A stretch of 64,000 nt of DNA, from positions 141,601-205,600 of the forward strand of contig NZ_PENI01000016.1 in NCBI RefSeq assembly GCF_003688995.1, read 5' to 3'. The position numbers were made by a program, and so were the translations under genes. Below are positions 24,469 to 33,783 of the stretch, in pieces (position 1 is the stretch's first letter; each line of letters begins with the position of its first letter). The notes under the pieces are model-generated. The model was not told the origin of the DNA, did no database searches, and saw only the letters and a program-made list of their open reading frames with translations. The DNA comes from Streptomyces shenzhenensis (GTDB taxonomy: Bacteria > Actinomycetota > Actinomycetes > Streptomycetales > Streptomycetaceae).

Positions 24469-25362
24469 ATGGAGCCCAGCCCCGCCGTCGCCCGGATCCT
24501 GGACGGAATGGTCGACCTGCACTGTCACTCAGGACCGGGCCCGTTCCCCCGCGAGTTCGACCACGTCGAGGGAGCCAGGGATGGCGACCGGATCAAGATG
24601 CGGGCGTTCGTCGCCAAGTCGCACCACCACAGCACCGTCATGGATCTGCAGGCCGCACGGCGTTCGTTCGAGGGCATCGGCACCCAGGTGTTCGGCGGCA
24701 TCGTGCTCAACAACCAGGTCGGCGGCATCAACCCCTACGCGGTGGAGATGTGTCTGCGGATGGGCGGCAAGATCGTCTGGTTCCCGACGTTCTCCTCGCG
24801 CCGGCACATCGAGTTCCAGGAGGAGGCCCTGGCCGGCGGGTTCCCCCGCAGCACCGTCGAGCTCACCACCGTGCCGGTGCTCCTCCACGACGCGCAGGGG
24901 CGGCTGCGCCCCGAGGTCGGCCAGGTCGCCGATGTCGTCGCCGAGACCGGAGCCGTTCTCAACGGCGGCCATCTGCACCCCGACGACATGGCGGAGCTGT
25001 TCGCCGTGGGCGCCGAACGCGGTGTCGAGAAGATGGTCGCCAGCCACCCGAACTTCATCAGCGACCTGACGCTGGAGCAAGGGGTCGAGCTGTCCCGTCG
25101 CGGGGTGTTCATGGAACACGAGGTCGGCATGTATCTGCCGAACGACCATCCGCACTTCGGGATCGAGGTGCTGCTGGAGTGGATCGCGGCCGTCGGTGTC
25201 GAGCGCACGGTGCTCGCCTCCGACCTGGGCCAGCTCGGCCGTACCCGACCCGTCGACGCGTTCATCGAGGTCACGACCGCGCTGCTCGATCACGGCGTCG
25301 CCGAGAAGGACGCACGCCGGATGCTCGTCGACAACCCCGCCCATCTGCTCGGCCTCGACTGA
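24469..25362 (+). CDS. DUF6282 family protein, amidohydrolase-like
   Basis: 297 residues. It has metal-dependent hydrolase motifs in order: VDLHCHSGPGPFPREFDHVE near residue 14 (HxH), FVAKSHHHSTVMDLQAARR near residue 45, VASHPNF near residue 190 and LASDLGQLGRTRPVDAFIEV near residue 245 (late aspartate), which place it in the DUF6282 group of the amidohydrolase superfamily. No reaction is established for this family. ATG 24469 has GAGGAGA six bases upstream. It is the first gene of a tight six-gene operon with lyases and dehydrogenases, so it probably opens or trims the substrate early in the route. Confidence 0.75.
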   Translation: MEPSPAVARILDGMVDLHCHSGPGPFPREFDHVEGARDGDRIKMRAFVAKSHHHSTVMDLQAARRSFEGIGTQVFGGIVLNNQVGGINPYAVEMCLRMGGKIVWFPTFSSRRHIEFQEEALAGGFPRSTVELTTVPVLLHDAQGRLRPEVGQVADVVAETGAVLNGGHLHPDDMAELFAVGAERGVEKMVASHPNFISDLTLEQGVELSRRGVFMEHEVGMYLPNDHPHFGIEVLLEWIAAVGVERTVLASDLGQLGRTRPVDAFIEVTTALLDHGVAEKDARRMLVDNPAHLLGLD

Positions 25363-25395
25363 ACCGCCGCATTCCGCTGACAGAAAGGAGCCGGC

Positions 25396-26322
25396 GTGTA
25401 CGACCCGACCGATCCGCGTGCGGCGCTGCCGACATCCGCTGCACGCCCCGCCGTTCCGGCCGGCGCACCCATCGCCGCCCCCGCCTACACCGAGTTCGAC
25501 GGGCCACCGCAGACCGACGACGCGACATCCGGCCGTACCTGGGTGGTGCGCGGACAGAACTTCGTCGTGGCCCTCTCCCGGCTGCGCACCGGACAGGTCC
25601 TGGAACGCACCGCCCAGGAACACGAGTACGTGGTGCTGCTCGCCTCGGACGACGCACATGTCGACGTCGCGTACGGCGACGACACCCATGAGGTCCGGGG
25701 AACGGCGATGATCGTCGTCCCGGCGGGGCACTCCCACGTCAGCGCCCGCGCCGACACCCAGGTGATACGCCTCTTCGACCACCGCACCGCCGACATCGCC
25801 GCCCTCGCGGCCAACGCCGCCGACTACGCCGAGCCGCACGTCCGGGTCACCCCCCTGGCCCCGTGGCCCGCTCCCGTCGACGGCGACCGCCTGCGGATAT
25901 ACCGGCCCGATGAGGTCCCGGCCGAGCCGGGCCGGTTCGGGCGCATCTACCGCACCCGCTCGTTCATGGTCAACTTCCTCGACCCGCTGGACGGCCCACG
26001 GCCCCGCAACAAGCTTTCGCCACACCACCACGACGACTTCCAGCAGTGCTCGCTGGCGGTGTCGGGGCAGTTCGAGCACCACATCCGCACTCCCTGGACC
26101 ACCGACATGGACCAGTGGCGTCCCGACGAACACCGGGTCGTGGGCAGCCCGTCGGTGGCCGTGATCCCGCCTCCGACCGTCCACACCACGCGGGCCTGCG
26201 GAGCGGGCCGCAATCGGCTGATCGACATCTTCAGCCCGCCCCGGACCGACTTCTCCGCCCGGGACGGCTGGGTCCTCAACGCCGCCGACTACCCCGCTCC
26301 CGAGGAGGTGACCGCACCGTGA
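25396..26322 (+). CDS. Bicupin-like protein
   Basis: 308 residues, GTG start with AAAGGAG upstream. Two beta-barrel halves can be seen. The first, around residues 50-115, has QEHEYVVLLASDDAHVDVAY and a MIVVPAGHSHVSA end. The second, around residues 195-265, has the metal-type motif LSPHHHDDFQQCSLAVSGQF and closing VAVIPPPTVHTTRACG. Histidines of the second cupin suggest a bound metal; the first half lacks a full set. Such proteins can be dioxygenases, isomerases or lyases, so the step is unknown. The stop overlaps the start of the aldolase gene by three bases. Confidence 0.65.
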   Translation: MYDPTDPRAALPTSAARPAVPAGAPIAAPAYTEFDGPPQTDDATSGRTWVVRGQNFVVALSRLRTGQVLERTAQEHEYVVLLASDDAHVDVAYGDDTHEVRGTAMIVVPAGHSHVSARADTQVIRLFDHRTADIAALAANAADYAEPHVRVTPLAPWPAPVDGDRLRIYRPDEVPAEPGRFGRIYRTRSFMVNFLDPLDGPRPRNKLSPHHHDDFQQCSLAVSGQFEHHIRTPWTTDMDQWRPDEHRVVGSPSVAVIPPPTVHTTRACGAGRNRLIDIFSPPRTDFSARDGWVLNAADYPAPEEVTAP

Positions 26323-27065
26323 CGGCACTGCACGGCGGCCGACTCGGCACCTGGATCAAGCTTCCCGCCCTGGAATCGGTCCAGATCGTCGCCCACGCCG
26401 CGTTCGACTTCGTCGTCATCGACCAGGAGCACGCCCCGCTCGATCTGCGAACGGTCTACGAACTGGTCACCGTCGCACAGGCGTTGGGGGTGCCGCCGCT
26501 GGTGCGCGTCGCCGACGGCGCCCCGTCCGGCATCCAGCGGCTGCTCGACGCCGGAGCCGCGGGAGTGCTGATCCCGCACATCGACACCGTGGAACAGGCC
26601 CGCGCGGCGGCGGCCGCCGTCCGCTTCCCGCCGGCGGGCCGCCGCGGTGCCGGCGGCACGAGCCGGGCGGGGCGGTGGGGACTGCTCTCCCGCGAGGAGT
26701 ACCTCGCCACGAGCGACAGTGCGCTGTGCGTCCCCCAGATCGAAAGCCGCCAGGCCGTCGGCAACGCCGCGGCCATCGCCGCGGTCGAGGGTGTCGACGC
26801 GCTGTTCGTCGGCGCCGCCGACCTCGGCCTGGACATCGGGGCCGCGCCCTCGGCACCCGAGGTGAGCGAACTGTGCGGCACGGCTCTGGACGCCGCACAC
26901 GCCGCCGGCATCCCCTGCGGCGCGGCGACCGCCACCCCCCAGGGCGCCGCCGCGCTGCTGGCCCAGGGCTTCGACTTCGTGGTTGTCGGCAACGACACCT
27001 CCATGCTCGCCGAAGCCGCCACCGCGACCGTGCACGCGATCCGCGGCGACGGAGGTCCCCGATGA
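26319..27065 (+). CDS. HpcH/HpaI family aldolase
   Basis: 248 residues, GTG start overlapping the cupin stop, with AGGAGG ten bases upstream. Key features of class II pyruvate aldolases are present: FVVIDQEHAPLDLRTVYELV near residue 28 (catalytic His and nearby Glu), LDAGAAGVLIPHIDTVEQAR near residue 77, CVPQIESRQAVGNAAAIAAV near residue 137 (metal Glu) and LFVGAADLGLDIG near residue 163 (metal Asp). It cleaves or forms a bond to pyruvate or a related oxo acid with a divalent metal. The position between a cupin and a BKACE enzyme indicates a carbon-chain cleavage pathway. Confidence 0.85.
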   Translation: MTALHGGRLGTWIKLPALESVQIVAHAAFDFVVIDQEHAPLDLRTVYELVTVAQALGVPPLVRVADGAPSGIQRLLDAGAAGVLIPHIDTVEQARAAAAAVRFPPAGRRGAGGTSRAGRWGLLSREEYLATSDSALCVPQIESRQAVGNAAAIAAVEGVDALFVGAADLGLDIGAAPSAPEVSELCGTALDAAHAAGIPCGAATATPQGAAALLAQGFDFVVVGNDTSMLAEAATATVHAIRGDGGPR

Positions 27066-28033
27066 GGCAGTGCGACCAGACCGTCATCAGCTGCGCGGTC
27101 ACCGGTTCGATCCACACACCGAGCATGTCCGACGCGCTCCCCGTCACCCCTGACGAGATCGCCACCCAGGCCGTCGACGCGGCCGACGCGGGGGCCGCGG
27201 TGCTCCACCTGCACGCACGCGACCCCCAGGACGGTCGGCCCAGTTCCGACCCGGAGGTGTTCCGGCAGTTCCTCGCCCCGATCACCGCCGGATGCGACGC
27301 CGTCGTCAACATCACCACCGGCGGATCGGTCGTCATGACCCTCGACGACCGGCTGGCCGCGGCGCGCGCCTTCGCCCCCGAACTGGCCTCGCTCAACATG
27401 GGGTCGATGAACTTCAACTTCGCGCCCGCCGCCGGCCGCGTCACCCACTGGCGGCACGACTGGGAGCGTGAGTACCTGCTCGGTTCCGCCGACAGGATCT
27501 TCTCGAACACCTTCACCCAGATCGAGACGATCCTGAACGGCCTCGGAGAACGCGGTACCCGGTTCGAGTTCGAGTGCTACGACATCGGCCACCTGTACAC
27601 ACTCGCCCACTTCGTGGAGCGCGGACTGGTCCGGCCGCCCTTCCTGGTCCAGGGGGTGTTCGGTGTGCTGGGCGGTATCGGCCCCGATCCGGACCACGTC
27701 CAGCACATGGCGCGCACCGCGGACCGGCTGTTCGGCGCGGACTACGTGTTCTCCGCCTTCGCCGCGGGCCGTCACCAGTTCGCCGTCGCCACGCAGGCCG
27801 CGCAGCTCGGCGGCCATGTGCGGGTCGGGCTGGAGGACGGCCTCTACATCGGCGCCGGACAGCTCGCGCGGAACAACGCGGAGCAGGTCGAGAAGATCGT
27901 ACGGATTCTCGCCGAGCTCGGCCGCACCCCGGCGACCCCTGCCCAGGCCCGCGAACTGCTCGCGCTCAAAGGCCCCGAACACACCGCACTGCCCGGGCAG
28001 GCCCCGGCCGTGCGCGCAAGGAGCGGCAGGTGA
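27062..28033 (+). CDS. BKACE family beta-keto acid cleavage enzyme (DUF849)
   Basis: 323 residues of the family founded by 3-keto-5-aminohexanoate cleavage enzyme Kce. The zinc site is visible in AAVLHLHARDPQDGRPSSD near residue 55. Further family blocks are NITTGGS near residue 83, SLNMGSMNFNF near residue 113, FECYDIGHLYTLAHFVERGL near residue 167 and a C-terminal VGLEDGLYIGAGQLARNNAE. These enzymes exchange the acyl part of a beta-keto acid with acetyl-CoA, giving acetoacetate and an acyl-CoA. ATG 27062 overlaps the aldolase stop by four bases. The product acyl-CoA may be what the hydrolase at 29228 acts on. Confidence 0.88.
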   Translation: MRQCDQTVISCAVTGSIHTPSMSDALPVTPDEIATQAVDAADAGAAVLHLHARDPQDGRPSSDPEVFRQFLAPITAGCDAVVNITTGGSVVMTLDDRLAAARAFAPELASLNMGSMNFNFAPAAGRVTHWRHDWEREYLLGSADRIFSNTFTQIETILNGLGERGTRFEFECYDIGHLYTLAHFVERGLVRPPFLVQGVFGVLGGIGPDPDHVQHMARTADRLFGADYVFSAFAAGRHQFAVATQAAQLGGHVRVGLEDGLYIGAGQLARNNAEQVEKIVRILAELGRTPATPAQARELLALKGPEHTALPGQAPAVRARSGR

Positions 28034-29205
28034 ACGACTCCGTGGCCGCCGTCGCCCTGCCACGCCTGATGCGGATCGGACCCGGCGCCGCCGGGCAGCT
28101 GGGGGAGGTCCTGCGCTCCCTCGGACTGGCCCGGCCGCTGATCGTGACCGACCCCTACCTGGCCGGCAACGGCACAGCGCGGCAGCTCGTGGCCGACCTG
28201 GCCGCACAGGCCATTCCCGCGACGGTGTACGACCGCACCCGACCCGACCCGACGACGACCTCCGTCCAAGGCGCTGTCACCGTGCTGGCCGAGGGCGACT
28301 TCGACTGCGTGGTCGGACTCGGCGGGGGCAGCCCGATGGACACCGCCAAAGCCGTCGCACTGCTCGGGACGACCGGCCGGCCCATGCGGGACTACGCCGC
28401 GCCGACCGTGACCGACACCCCCGCCCTGCCGCTCATCGCCGTCCCCACCACCGCCGGCAGCGGCTCGGAGTGCACCCGCTACACCATCATCACCGACGAC
28501 TCGGGCGACACCGACGAGAAGATGCTCTGCGCGGGACTGGCCTTCCTGCCCACCGCCGCGCTCGTGGACCCCCTGCTCACCCTCCCGATGCCGGCCCGGC
28601 TCACCGCCGACACCGGCATCGATGCGCTCACCCACGCCATCGAGGCATATGTCAGCCGGCGCGCCAACCCGTTCACCGACGGGCTCGCCCTGACCGCCCT
28701 GACCGCCATCGCCCGGAGCCTGCGCACCGCCTACGCCCACCCCGACGATCTGCGGGCCCGCGCGACGATGATGCTCGCCTCCACCCAGGCCGGCATGGCG
28801 TTCTCCAACGCCAGCGTCGCCCTCGTGCACGGGATGAGCCGCCCCGTCGGGGCCCACTTCCACGTGGCCCACGGCTTGTCCAACGCGATGCTCCTGCCCA
28901 CCGTCACCGCCTACTCGGTGCCGGCCGCCACCTCCCGCTACGCCGACTGCGCACGCGCCATGCGCCTGGTGGGCGAGGCCGGCTCCGACGAGGCCGCCGC
29001 CGACGCGCTCGTCGCTGAACTGCGGGCGCTGAACACCGATCTCGCGGTTCCGGGACCGGCCCGCCACGGGATCGACCCGGAGCAGTGGGAGCGGATGACA
29101 CCCACGATGGCGCGGCAGGCACTGGCGTCCGGTTCCCCGGCCAACAACCCCCGCGTCCCCGACCAGGCCGCCATCGAGGAGCTCTACCGCTCCCTCATGG
29201 CCTGA
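28030..29205 (+). CDS. Iron-containing alcohol dehydrogenase
   Basis: 391 residues, group III (Fe-ADH) fold. The NAD site is CVVGLGGGSPMDTAKAVAL near residue 96, and PTTAGSGSECTRYTII near residue 140 is the second family signature. Metal ligands lie in DTGIDALTHAIEAYVS near residue 197 and in HGMSRPVGAHFHVAHGLSNA near residue 267. GTG 28030 overlaps the BKACE stop by four bases, with AAGGAG upstream. It oxidises a hydroxy acid or alcohol intermediate or reduces an aldehyde made by the aldolase. The substrate is not visible from sequence. Confidence 0.9.
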   Translation: MNDSVAAVALPRLMRIGPGAAGQLGEVLRSLGLARPLIVTDPYLAGNGTARQLVADLAAQAIPATVYDRTRPDPTTTSVQGAVTVLAEGDFDCVVGLGGGSPMDTAKAVALLGTTGRPMRDYAAPTVTDTPALPLIAVPTTAGSGSECTRYTIITDDSGDTDEKMLCAGLAFLPTAALVDPLLTLPMPARLTADTGIDALTHAIEAYVSRRANPFTDGLALTALTAIARSLRTAYAHPDDLRARATMMLASTQAGMAFSNASVALVHGMSRPVGAHFHVAHGLSNAMLLPTVTAYSVPAATSRYADCARAMRLVGEAGSDEAAADALVAELRALNTDLAVPGPARHGIDPEQWERMTPTMARQALASGSPANNPRVPDQAAIEELYRSLMA

Positions 29206-29227
29206 CGCCCCATCCGAAAGGCCACCC

Positions 29228-30346
29228 ATGACAAGAACCGACCGGTCCTTTCGGCCCGGCGGAGCGCCCGAGGCGTCCCACGGCCCCGGCGGCGCCCCGC
29301 CCGGGCACACGCCACGGCACGACGTCCCCGGCCCCGTCACACCGCCGGCAACCAGCCACGTCCGGGCCGGAATCCGGGGAGGACTGGGCGAGATCCTGCT
29401 CGACCGGCCGGAAGCACTCAATGCCCTCACCCCCGCCATGGTCGCGGCGATCACCGAGGTGCTCACCCGGTGGGCGCAGGACGACACCGTGGACACGGTG
29501 GTCGTGCGCAGTACCTCCCCCCGTGCCTTCTGCGCGGGCGGCGACGTCCGCCTCATGCGGGAGGAGGTACGGGCGGACCGGCTGGACGGCACCATGGCGT
29601 TCTTCGCCGCCGAGTACGCGCTGAACGAGCTCATCGCCTCCTATCCCAAGCCCTACGTCGCCCTGCTCGACGGCGTGGCCATGGGCGGCGGGCTCGGCCT
29701 GTCCGTCCACGGCAGCCACCGGGTCGTCACCGAGCACAGCGCGCTGGCCATGCCGGAGACCGCCATCGGCTTCTTCCCCGACGTCGGCGCCAGCCATTTC
29801 CTGCCCCGACTGGCCCCCGGCTGGGGCCGGTATCTCGGGCTCACCGGCGCGCGGGTGGCTGCCGGGGGCGCTCTCCGCAGCGGCCTGGCGACCCACCATG
29901 TGCCGCGCAAACACCTCGACGACCTGGTCGACGCGCTCGCACGGGACGGAATCGGCGCCCTCGACGCAGCCCACACACCGCCTGCGCCGCCGGACCACGC
30001 CGACGAGGACGCGGAGACCGCGCTGCTCGCGGTCTTCACCGGCACCCCGCTGGCCGAACTGGAGTCCGCGCTGAGCCTCCTGCCAGGAGAGGGACCCGCC
30101 GCCGCGCTCGCCGCCCTGCGCGCGGCGAGCCCCGCGAGCCTGGTGACGACCGACCGGCTGCTGCGGCTCGGAGCCGGCGCCTCCCTGCGGGACTGCCTGG
30201 CCCGCGAACTCGCCACGGCCAGGAACGCCGTCGTCGCACCCGACTTCGACGAAGGAGTCCGGTGCGCCCTGGTCGAGCGCGGCACCCGGCCGCGCTGGAC
30301 CGACGCCGGCATCCGGCACGCGACGGCCAGAACGGGCGGCCGGTGA
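29228..30346 (+). CDS. Enoyl-CoA hydratase/isomerase family, 3-hydroxyisobutyryl-CoA hydrolase-like
   Basis: 372 residues. After a proline- and glycine-rich N-terminal extension of about 44 residues, the crotonase fold begins. SPRAFCAGGDVRLMREEVR near residue 95 and LLDGVAMGGGLGLSVHGSHR near residue 145 form the oxyanion hole. MPETAIGFFPDVGASHFLPR near residue 170 is characteristic of 3-hydroxyisobutyryl-CoA hydrolases. These release CoA from a 3-hydroxyacyl-CoA. It is the last gene of the operon and 22 bases behind the Fe-ADH. The poorly conserved N-terminus suggests the true start might be further in. Confidence 0.85.
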   Translation: MTRTDRSFRPGGAPEASHGPGGAPPGHTPRHDVPGPVTPPATSHVRAGIRGGLGEILLDRPEALNALTPAMVAAITEVLTRWAQDDTVDTVVVRSTSPRAFCAGGDVRLMREEVRADRLDGTMAFFAAEYALNELIASYPKPYVALLDGVAMGGGLGLSVHGSHRVVTEHSALAMPETAIGFFPDVGASHFLPRLAPGWGRYLGLTGARVAAGGALRSGLATHHVPRKHLDDLVDALARDGIGALDAAHTPPAPPDHADEDAETALLAVFTGTPLAELESALSLLPGEGPAAALAALRAASPASLVTTDRLLRLGAGASLRDCLARELATARNAVVAPDFDEGVRCALVERGTRPRWTDAGIRHATARTGGR

Positions 30347-30392
30347 CTGTCCGACCGCGGAGCCGGCGCACGGCCGGCCGTACCGGCCCGTG

Positions 30393-31058
30393 TCAGGTGA
30401 CGAGATGGGTCAGGTCCGCCACGACGCCCAGGTCCGCGTGGGCCAGGGCGGCGGTGTCGGTGGGGCCGCCGGTGTAGCCGACGACCCGCATGGCGGCGGC
30501 GAGCGCCGCGTCGACTCCGGCGGGGCTGTCCTCGATCACCAGGCAGTGCTCCGGCTCGTACGACAGGGTGCGGGCGGCGTGCAGGAACAGATCGGGCGCC
30601 GGCTTCCCGGCCGCCACGTCGTCGGCACTGAACACCCGCCCGGCGAAACGGCCTTGGAGCGCCGTGACCTCCAGCGAGTGCGCGATGCGCTCGTGGCTGC
30701 CGCTGGAGGCGACACAGTAGGGGAGCCCCCGCGCATCGAGGTGGTCCAGCAGCTCCCGTACCCCCGGCATGGTGCGGGGCCGCGCGGCGAACGCGTCACG
30801 GACGCGCGTGCGGTACTCCGTCAGCCACTCGGGACCCGGCGGGGTGGTGGCGTGGGCACGTATCTGCTCGTACAGGTAGGACTCGGGGCGGCCGAGGAAC
30901 CGGTGGCGCACCTCCTCGGCGGTCAGGGGCCAGCCCGCCTCCGTGGCCATGGCCGCGACGATCTGCGGGCCGATGCTCTCGGTGTCCACCAGGACGCCGT
31001 CGCAGTCGAAGATGACGAGCCGGGCGTCCCGCAGGGCGGCCTGAGCACGCACGTTCAA
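30393..31058 (-). CDS. HAD-IA phosphatase (beta-phosphoglucomutase-like)
   Basis: 221 residues: motif I LVIFDCDGVLVDTESIGPQI near residue 15, cap domain of subclass I, motif II VASSGSHERI near residue 118, and motifs III/IV GKPAPDLFLHAARTL and CLVIEDSPAGVDAALAAAM near residue 170. It would hydrolyse or isomerise a sugar phosphate. The start is a TTG at 31058 with GAGG upstream, or a GTG two codons in. It lies downstream of the HPr and transketolase genes on the same strand (gaps 89 and 62 bases), so it probably acts on a sugar phosphate delivered by the PTS encoded on the other arm. Confidence 0.85.
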   Translation of the reverse strand: MNVRAQAALRDARLVIFDCDGVLVDTESIGPQIVAAMATEAGWPLTAEEVRHRFLGRPESYLYEQIRAHATTPPGPEWLTEYRTRVRDAFAARPRTMPGVRELLDHLDARGLPYCVASSGSHERIAHSLEVTALQGRFAGRVFSADDVAAGKPAPDLFLHAARTLSYEPEHCLVIEDSPAGVDAALAAAMRVVGYTGGPTDTAALAHADLGVVADLTHLVT

Positions 31059-31147
31059 GGGGAACCTCGCTTCGGAGCGGGGGTGGGCGGTCGGTCGGTC
31101 CGGGCCGCCGCGCCGGTGACCGGTCGGCCACCGGCGCGGCGGGCGGG

Positions 31148-31423
31148 TCAGCCGGCGGGCTCCGCGTCGTGATCGCGGGTGAGCAGGGCGGCGAGCGCGT
31201 CGAGGGCTTCTTCGGCGCCCTCGCCCTCGGCGGCGAGCGTCACCGAGTCGCCGTGTCCGGCGCCGAGGGCCAGGACCGACAGCAGGCTGCGGGCGTCGAC
31301 GGTGCGGCCCTCGCGGGAGATGGTCACGGGCACGGCCTGTTCGGCCGCCGCCCGGACGAACGCGGTGGCGGGCCGGGCGTGCAGTCCGCTGCGCGAACCG
31401 ATGGTGACAGTGCGTTCGGGCAT
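31148..31423 (-). CDS. HPr-type phosphocarrier protein
   Basis: 91 residues. The active-site block is SRSGLHARPATAFVRAA, with the phosphorylated histidine at about residue 15 and the neighbouring Arg-Pro. The regulatory-serine region appears as RSLLSVLALGAG near residue 46. HPr passes phosphate from Enzyme I to EIIA proteins of the PTS. ATG 31423 has AAGGAAG eight bases upstream. A second HPr inside a sugar locus, rather than beside ptsI, suggests a dedicated carrier for the ascorbate-type EIIA at 34607. Confidence 0.92.
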   Translation of the reverse strand: MPERTVTIGSRSGLHARPATAFVRAAAEQAVPVTISREGRTVDARSLLSVLALGAGHGDSVTLAAEGEGAEEALDALAALLTRDHDAEPAG

Positions 31424-31485
31424 GACAGTGCTTCCTTGTCCGTGGAGGAGGTGCGAAGAGGGCGTTCGTGCGGGGAGGCCAGGGG

Positions 31486-33585
31486 TCAGGACCGAGCGGC
31501 GGCGAGGGAGGCGAGGGCCGCTTCGACCACCGCGTCCTCGGTGAGGCCGACCGCGGTGAGGGCGTCCTGTGCGGGGGCCGAGGTGCCGAAGTCGTCGACG
31601 GTCACGGTGCGGCCGTGCTCGCCGAGCAGGCCGTGCCAGCCGAAGGCGGTACCGGCCTCGACCACGACACGGGCGCGCACGGACGGGGGGAGCACGCGGT
31701 CGCGGTACTCCGCGTCCTGCGCCATGAACCAGTCCAGGCACGGCACCGAGACGACCCGTGCGGCGACGGCGCGCGCCGCGAGGAGATCGCGTGCCGCCAT
31801 GGCCAGGGCGACCTCGCTGCCACTGGCCAACAGCACCACATCCGCAGCTTCCTGATGATCCGTCACCACATAGGCGCCGCGTGCCACGCCCGCGCGGACG
31901 GTGCCGGCGTCGGTGGGCAGCACCGGCAGGCCCTGCCGGGCGAGCGCCAGGCCGACCGGGCCGGGCCGGCCGAGCGCGGCGAGCCAGGCGGCAGCGGTCT
32001 CGGTGGCGTCGGCGGGCCGGACGACGGCCAGTCCCGGCATGGCGCGCAGCGCGGCGAGGTGCTCCACCGGCTGATGGGTGGGGCCGTCCGCGCCGAGGGC
32101 GACGGAGTCATGGCTCCAGACGTGGATCACCGGCAGCTTCATGAGGGCGGCCAGCCGCAGGGAGGGGCGCTGGTAGTCGCTGAACACCAGGAAGGTGCCG
32201 GCGAAGGGGGTGTCGTAGCCGACCAGGGCGATGCCGTTGAGCGCGGCGGCCATCGCGTGCTCGCGCACCCCCCAGTGGACGTTGCGGCCCCGCAGGCCGG
32301 AGCCGCCGTCCTCGTCCGCGGGCAGGAACGATCCGCCGGACGCGATGGTCGTACGGTTGCTGTCGCCGAGGTCGGCGGAGCCGCCCCACAGCCGCGGCAG
32401 TTCGGCGGCCAGGGCCTGGATGACCTTCCCGGAGGCGTCGCGCGGGGCGATGCCGGCGCCGGGCTCGAACTCCGGCAGTACCCGGGCCACGCGGTCGGGG
32501 TCCGCCGGGCGGACGGCCCGCTCGCGGGCTGCCGCGGCCTCGGGGTGCTCGGCCGCCCAGCGGGCCAGTTCGCGGTCCCAGTCCGCGTGCAGTCCGGCGC
32601 CGCGTGCGAGGGCCTTGCGGGTGTGCTCCAGCACGTCCGCCGGAACCGTGAACTCGCCCTCGATGCCGAGGACTTCCTTGACGGCGGCGGCCTCGGCGGC
32701 GCCCAGCGGAGCGCCGTGCGAGGCCGCCGTGTTGACCGCGTTCGGGGCGGGGAACGCTATCTGCGACTTCAGGGCGACGAAGCTGGGCCGGCCGGTCTCG
32801 GCGCGGGCCGCGGCGAGCGCGCGGTCGAGCGCCTCGGCGTCCACGTCGCCGTCGGCGCCGAGCCCCACCGTCTGTACGAACCAGCCCTGGGCGCGGAAGC
32901 GGGCCGCCGTGTCCTCATGGGTCGTCAGGCCGGTGTCGCCCTCGATCTGGATGCTGTTGTCGTCCCAGACCACCACCAGGTTGTCCAGCCGGTGCCGTCC
33001 GGCCAGCGCCCCGGCCTCGTAGGAGATGCCCTCCTGGAGGTCGCCGTCGGAGCACAGCACCCAGACGGTGCGGCCGGCGGGGCCGCCGGGTGAGGTGTCC
33101 GCGCCGGTGAGCCGCTCCTCGTCGCGCTTGAGCGCCATCGCCATGCCCACGGCCGTGGCGACGCCCTGGCCCAGGGGCCCGGTGGTCGTCTCGACACCTG
33201 CGGTGTGCCGGTACTCGGGGTGGCCCGGGGTCAGCGAGCCGAGCCGGCGGAAGCGGCGCAGATCGTCCAGCTCCAGCCCGTAGCCGGTCAGATGGAGCTG
33301 GACGTACTGGAGGATGCTGGCGTGTCCGCAGGACAGCACGAAACGGTCACGGCCCTCCCAGGAGGGGTCCGCGGGATCGTGCCGGATGTGCCGCTGGAAG
33401 AGCAGGTGGGCGACGGGCGCCAGGGCCAGTGCCGTGCCCGGGTGTCCGGACCCCGCGGCCTCGACGGCGTCCACCGCCAGGGCCCGCGCCACGGCGACGG
33501 CTCGTGCGTCCGCCGCGTCGAGCGCCCGCCCCGCCGTGGCGGAGGCCCCGAGAGGCCGCGTCGTCTGTGTCGGTGAGAAGGCCAC
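31486..33585 (-). CDS. Transketolase
   Basis: 699 residues, full-length three-domain enzyme. The thiamine diphosphate site has AAGSGHPGTALALAPVAHLL near residue 42, GPLGQGVATAVGMAMALKRD near residue 136 and the GDG motif at SDGDLQEGISYEA near residue 178. The pyrimidine-domain glutamate is in VREHAMAAALNGIAL, and TFLVFSDYQRPSLRL and DSVALGADGPTHQPVEHL follow. It moves two-carbon units between sugar phosphates. I chose GTG 33585, preceded by AAGGAG, over an in-frame ATG ten codons earlier. A transketolase inside a PTS locus is not the housekeeping gene and suggests the imported sugar phosphate is a pentulose or is converted to one. Confidence 0.93.
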   Translation of the reverse strand: MAFSPTQTTRPLGASATAGRALDAADARAVAVARALAVDAVEAAGSGHPGTALALAPVAHLLFQRHIRHDPADPSWEGRDRFVLSCGHASILQYVQLHLTGYGLELDDLRRFRRLGSLTPGHPEYRHTAGVETTTGPLGQGVATAVGMAMALKRDEERLTGADTSPGGPAGRTVWVLCSDGDLQEGISYEAGALAGRHRLDNLVVVWDDNSIQIEGDTGLTTHEDTAARFRAQGWFVQTVGLGADGDVDAEALDRALAAARAETGRPSFVALKSQIAFPAPNAVNTAASHGAPLGAAEAAAVKEVLGIEGEFTVPADVLEHTRKALARGAGLHADWDRELARWAAEHPEAAAARERAVRPADPDRVARVLPEFEPGAGIAPRDASGKVIQALAAELPRLWGGSADLGDSNRTTIASGGSFLPADEDGGSGLRGRNVHWGVREHAMAAALNGIALVGYDTPFAGTFLVFSDYQRPSLRLAALMKLPVIHVWSHDSVALGADGPTHQPVEHLAALRAMPGLAVVRPADATETAAAWLAALGRPGPVGLALARQGLPVLPTDAGTVRAGVARGAYVVTDHQEAADVVLLASGSEVALAMAARDLLAARAVAARVVSVPCLDWFMAQDAEYRDRVLPPSVRARVVVEAGTAFGWHGLLGEHGRTVTVDDFGTSAPAQDALTAVGLTEDAVVEAALASLAAARS

Positions 33586-33604
33586 GGGAACTCCTTGGAG
33601 AGAG

Positions 33605-33625
33605 CATGACGTCATGATGACTTCG
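33605..33625. promoter_or_regulatory. Putative GntR operator near transketolase
   Basis: CATGACGTCATG (33605-33616) is a perfect palindrome, and the overlapping TCATGATGACT is the reverse complement of AGTCATCATGA at 33786-33796. It lies 20 bases upstream of the transketolase start. Confidence 0.45.
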
Positions 33626-33783
33626 GGAAACGTAACTCATGCCTCCGTAGCGACACCAGAGGGGGCCCGTCGATGTGATGTGCCAGGCCAGAGAGGTGAA
33701 GATGTGACCTGGCAGACATGAACCGCTGTCAGGGCGGTGCGAGATCTCGTTTAGGCGTCGACTATTGACGCTGCGATTCCTCC

